Positions 60,477 to 64,000 of a stretch of DNA of 64,000 nt are shown here, in pieces. Where the stretch lies: assembly GCA_963971285.1 (NCBI GenBank), contig OZ020253.1, forward strand, positions 806,001 to 870,000, in the 5' to 3' direction. The position numbers and the translations under genes are program-made. Every line of letters begins with the position of its first letter. Position 1 is the stretch's first letter. The notes beneath the pieces are model-generated. The model worked only from the letters and a program-made list of their open reading frames with translations. It did no database searches and was not told the DNA's origin. This stretch comes from Astropecten irregularis. Its lineage: Eukaryota; Echinodermata; Asteroidea; Paxillosida; Astropectinidae.

Positions 60477-60716
60477 TAGAATCCATGGTCAAATTCCAGG
60501 ATAGGGTGGAGTTTCCCTCCGTAGGCGGAATAAGCCTATGGTGTTGTCCATCCGGTAGCAGGTATTTATAAAAAGAAACGCTGCTCTGAGTACTGGACCA
60601 TGCAACACATGCAATCCTCCTCCCATTACCAATGTAAGCCCCCTCTGTAGGCCTACCGTGCGAACTTAACGCACTGGTTACCGTAAGCCAGTTCGCCAAG
60701 GCTATGGGAATTAAAA

Positions 60717-60908
60717 TTATTTTCTCCTGTTGTATTCGAACAAAATGCCGGAAGCCGTCACAAGACCGAGGGCCACCAGTCGGATCCGATACGGCGAAAA
60801 ATTCTTTGTTTTATACATAACTTGTTTTTCTATGTGGGCCTTCACATCATTCGCCATAGTAGTTCGGATCCGGTTTTGAACATTTTGTTCAAAAATCTTT
60901 TTCGCCAT
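60717..60908 (-). CDS. Putative 63-residue single-pass membrane protein
   Basis: The start codon has an ideal context (CACCATGGCG). The N-terminal two-thirds is polar and basic (MAKKIFEQNVQNRIRTTMAN...), followed by a hydrophobic stretch LVALGLVTASGILF (about residues 44-57) and an arginine/lysine end (EYNRRK), then two stops. Size and layout resemble small mitochondrial inner-membrane proteins, but I recognise no family. It is a single exon lying between the two copies of the duplicated segment. Confidence 0.5.
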   Translation of the reverse strand: MAKKIFEQNVQNRIRTTMANDVKAHIEKQVMYKTKNFSPYRIRLVALGLVTASGILFEYNRRK

Positions 60909-61361
60909 GGTGTACTACTAAGCTTACCTTTTGAATCACCCTCGAGTACTGGAGCGTAAAAGCCGACTGTGAGACTTGAATACAAGCCATAACATTTGTT
61001 TGCTTTTAGTTTTGGTTTTGTTTTCGAATGAATGCATCTATCATAATAAACCTCTAACGAAAATTATGTCCTTTCTCATAGTATTAAACTATGTGGGTGT
61101 ATTTCATAGAGTTGAACAAGCGGAAACATTTAAATAAATATTGTTTGGTAGGCAATGTCTATGGCGGGAATACGAAGCAAAGAATGAAAGGAACAAGGTG
61201 TGTCAACATCAATATTGCATGGACCCTATCATCACAAAAGATGCCAAACAGAATGTCCATGCAGCACGGGGTTAGCTGTGTGGGTTTTTCCACAACACAG
61301 AAAGTGTTTCTCTGGAAAATATAACTAGGGAGAGAGAAACAAATAAAAAACCATTATTGTG

Positions 61362-62944
61362 CTTATACTAGTGTACATTGTAATAAATTATTCTCGGCTG
61401 AGACGAGCACCTATACTCTTCACAGGGTTGCTCCACATCTTAACTTATACTAGTGTACATTGTAATAAATTATTTTTGGCTGAGACGAGCGCCTATACTC
61501 TTCACAGGGTTGCTCCACAACTTATCTTATACTAGTGTACATTGCAGTAAAATATTCTCGGCTGAGACGAGCGCTTATACTCTTCACAGGGTTGCTCCAC
61601 AACTTAACTTATACTAGTGTACATTGTAGTAAATTATTCTCGGCTGAGACGAGCGCTTACTCTTCACAGGGTTGCTCCACAACTTAACTTATACTAGTGT
61701 ACATTGTAGTAAATTATTCTCGGCTGAGACGAGCGCCTATACTCTTCACAGGGTTGCTCCGCATCTTAACTTATACTAGTGTACATTGTAGTAAATTATT
61801 CTCGGCTGAGACGAGCGCTTATACTCTTCACAGGGTTGCTCCACAACTTAACTTATACTAGTGTACATTGTAGTAAATTATTCTCGGCTGAGACGAGCGC
61901 CTATACTCTTCACAGGGTTGCTCCACATCTTAACTTATACTAGTGTACATTGTAGTAAATTATTCTCGGCTGAGACGAGCGCCTATACTCTTCACAGGGT
62001 TGCTCCACAACTTAACTTATACTAGTGTACATTGTAGTAAATTATTCTCGGCTGAGACGAGCGCTTATACTCTTCACAGGGTTGCTCCACAACTTAACTT
62101 ATACTAGTGTACATTGTAGTAAATTATTCTCGGCTGAGACGAGCGCCTATACTCTTCACAGGGTTGCTCCACATCTTAACTTATACTAGTGTACATTGTA
62201 GTAAATTATTCTCGGCTGAGACGAGCGCCTATACTCTTCACAGGGTTGCTCCACAACTTAACTTATACTAGTGTACATTGTAGTAAATTATTCTCGGCTG
62301 AGACGAGCGCCTATACTCTTCACAGGGTTGCTCCACAACTTAACTTATACTAGTGTACATTGTAGTAAATTATTCTCGGCTGAGACGAGCGCTTATACTC
62401 TTCACACGGTTGCTCCACAACTTAACTTATACTAGTGTACATTGCAGTAAATTATTCTCGGCTGAGACGAGCGCTTATACTCTTCACAGGGTTGCTCCAC
62501 AACTTATACTAGTGTACATTGTAGTAAATTATTCTCGGCTGAGACGAGCGCCTATACTCTTCACAGGGTTGCTCCACAACTTAACTTATACTAGTGTACA
62601 TTGTAGTAAATTATTCTCGGCTGAGACGAGCGCCTATACTCTTCACAGGGTTGCTCCACAACTAAACTTATACTAACTGTACATTGTAATAAATTATTCT
62701 CGGCTGAGACGAGAATAAATGATCACAACAGCAACCCTAGCTGTGAAGAGTATAGGCGCTCGTCTCAGCCGAGAATAATTTATTACAATGTACACTAGTA
62801 TAAGTTAACTTCAGTTGTGGAGCAACACTGTGAAGAGTATAGGCGCTCGTCTCAGCCTAGAATAATTTATTACAATGTACAGTTAGTATAAGTTAAGTTG
62901 TGGAGCAACCCTGTGAAGAGTATAGGCGCTCGTCTCAGCCGAGA
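61362..62944. mobile_element. Foldback-like array: 82-bp repeats in direct then inverted orientation
   Basis: 61362-62715: about 16 units with ACTTATACTAGTGTACATTG, ATTCTCGGCTGAGACGAGCG and CTTCACAGGGTTGCTCCACA. 62730-62944: 2.5 units of the same repeat inverted. Such a structure could fold into a long hairpin, as in foldback transposons. Target duplications were not identified. Confidence 0.7.
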
Positions 62945-62984
62945 ACTCGGGTGCATGTGCGGCACAGAATACACTGTGAGTGTG

Positions 62985-63075
62985 AACAGTACATGTATTG
63001 TACAGTACGTGTACATTGTACATACAGTATACAGGCGATTGTACATGTACATACAGTAATGTATAGAGAGGCGCG
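62985..63075. repeat. GTACATGTACA-rich tract
   Basis: Repeated short palindromes built on TGTACATGTACA and ACAGTACATG between the foldback array and the duplicated segment. Confidence 0.7.
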
Positions 63076-63181
63076 CGCAATATCAGTGGTGCGGATTCGG
63101 GGTCGGATCCGGATACGGATACGGACGTAGTACGTGATGCGCATTCAATACTCGGCCCAGCGTTGCACCAACATATGCTAC

Positions 63182-64000
63182 CCAAATTATCGTCTGCTTT
63201 TGTGTCTACAGCCTCCATCTTAAGAATGGCTCGACCAATCACAACCTTCGTTTCATCAGCTTGAAAGGCATGACGTCATTCCAAGCGAAAAACATTCGAC
63301 CAATCACTGAAGGTTGAGTACGAGAACTCGATCGAACGTAAGTGGCGCCCCATCCCTCTGGTGGATAGAGTCACAGGGTTTTTTAGAAACGGGTGGATTG
63401 GGCTTAGGCTTCGGGTTCGCTGGTTCCAGTCACTTCAAAGCGTCTTTCGAAACTACACGCTCAAGCACGGACTGGAACCAGCGAATCCGAAGCCTAAGCC
63501 CAATCCACCCGTTTCGAAAAACCCCTAAGTCTATGGATAGAGTCCCTTCCCTTTATAAAGGGACTCGTATAATAACAAGAAAAGGGGAAAGAAAAAGAAG
63601 AAAAATGCCAAATAGGGCAGACTGAAAACATGGTTGATGTTTTCAGCCCGAATGTGGAATAAAAAAGTAGAATATTTTTCTTTACGGTTTCTTTTCATGA
63701 TGCCATCATTCAGTAGGGACTTCTCGTACAACTCCCTCATTTGCATGTTGGTATAGTCGACGCTCATTGGTTGCTAGTTGCTACACTCAGTGATCATTTC
63801 GAATTTCGTCATCATTATCACTGCTATCAATGTTTTTGATCTAGAGATATAATCTTTGTGGTACACACCATGCCAGTGCAATAAGTATACATACACCATG
63901 AGGGATGTAAAGGGCGCCCTCATTTTGGAAACGAAACGTGCTAGCACGTAGGCCCTAGTATCTGTTGTAACAGTTGCCCTCGTTCTATTGTTTTGTGATC
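63182..64000. repeat. Duplicated segment, copy 2 (runs off the window)
   Basis: Direct copy of 59787-60476, still matching at the window edge. It carries a MITE insertion at about 63374-63527 and small deletions. Confidence 0.9.
63374..63527. mobile_element. MITE with ~57-bp inverted repeats, absent from the sister copy
   Basis: Left arm CAGGGTTTTTTAGAAACGGG then TGGATTGGGCTTAGGCTTCG; the right arm is its complement ending AAAAACCCCTA. The corresponding site in copy 1 (~59975-59995) has no such sequence. Confidence 0.75.

Noticed and set aside
60256..60699. 147-residue minus-strand frame just downstream of the microprotein
   Set aside because: Most of it lies in the duplicated segment, and the second copy carries indels in the same stretch (near 63837), so the frame is not conserved.
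62353..63242. Open frames around the 82-bp repeat and GTACATGTACA tract
   Set aside because: Repeat-derived; the same peptide recurs with the unit and has no start or splice support.
1..64000. CRISPR-like arrays and bacterial operon features
   Set aside because: All tandem repeats are minisatellites without unique spacers, and gene structure is plainly eukaryotic.

Overview
The window looks like animal (metazoan) nuclear DNA. It has short exons with GT-AG introns, many tRNA-headed SINEs, MITEs and hAT-like elements, long minisatellites, and a huge HYR (hyalin repeat) cell-surface gene. HYR-rich extracellular proteins are typical of echinoderms and also occur in hemichordates and cephalochordates. 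I infer an invertebrate deuterostome, most likely an echinoderm; the species cannot be fixed from the sequence.

Layout. 1-4700 is repeat land: a composite MITE/minisatellite/MITE element with its own 8-bp target duplication, a 415-bp element rich in G and C runs, a tandem array of six tRNA-Cys-like Pol III units, one further degenerate tRNA-like unit, and a minisatellite. 4700-8060 has little recognisable coding sequence. 8063-9240 (minus strand) is a two-exon gene for GADD45GIP1/CRIF1 (mitoribosomal protein mL64). 9250-12208 is noncoding and probably contains the 3' UTR of the next gene.

12209-57946 (minus strand) is one giant gene, whose 5' end lies beyond what I can recognise. I could chain 71 exons in a single consistent reading frame (16,448 coding nt, about 5,480 residues). 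In protein order they are: a Calx-beta domain over two exons, a divergent HYR-like exon, 59 HYR domains with one exon each, an EGF, a calcium-binding EGF, a SEA domain with a GSIMV autoproteolysis-type site, a third EGF split by an intron, a transmembrane helix, and a short tyrosine-rich cytoplasmic tail ending at a newly traced 12-residue last exon. Every HYR exon is symmetric phase 1-1. The N-terminal third is a higher-order tandem array of three-exon units (1540-1550 bp and 1351-1352 bp) in which introns are copied along with exons.

The introns of this gene are full of insertions: a 1.57-kb long-TIR element with a 9-bp target duplication, two hAT-like elements, pairs of MITEs, SINEs, and two minisatellites. 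One of these minisatellites amplifies an exon end together with its splice donor.

58000-64000 upstream of the gene is repetitive: palindromes, an 82-bp minisatellite that turns back on itself (foldback-like), and a duplicated segment of at least 0.7 kb. It also holds one plausible small gene for a 63-residue single-pass protein (60717-60908, minus) and one possible plus-strand exon.
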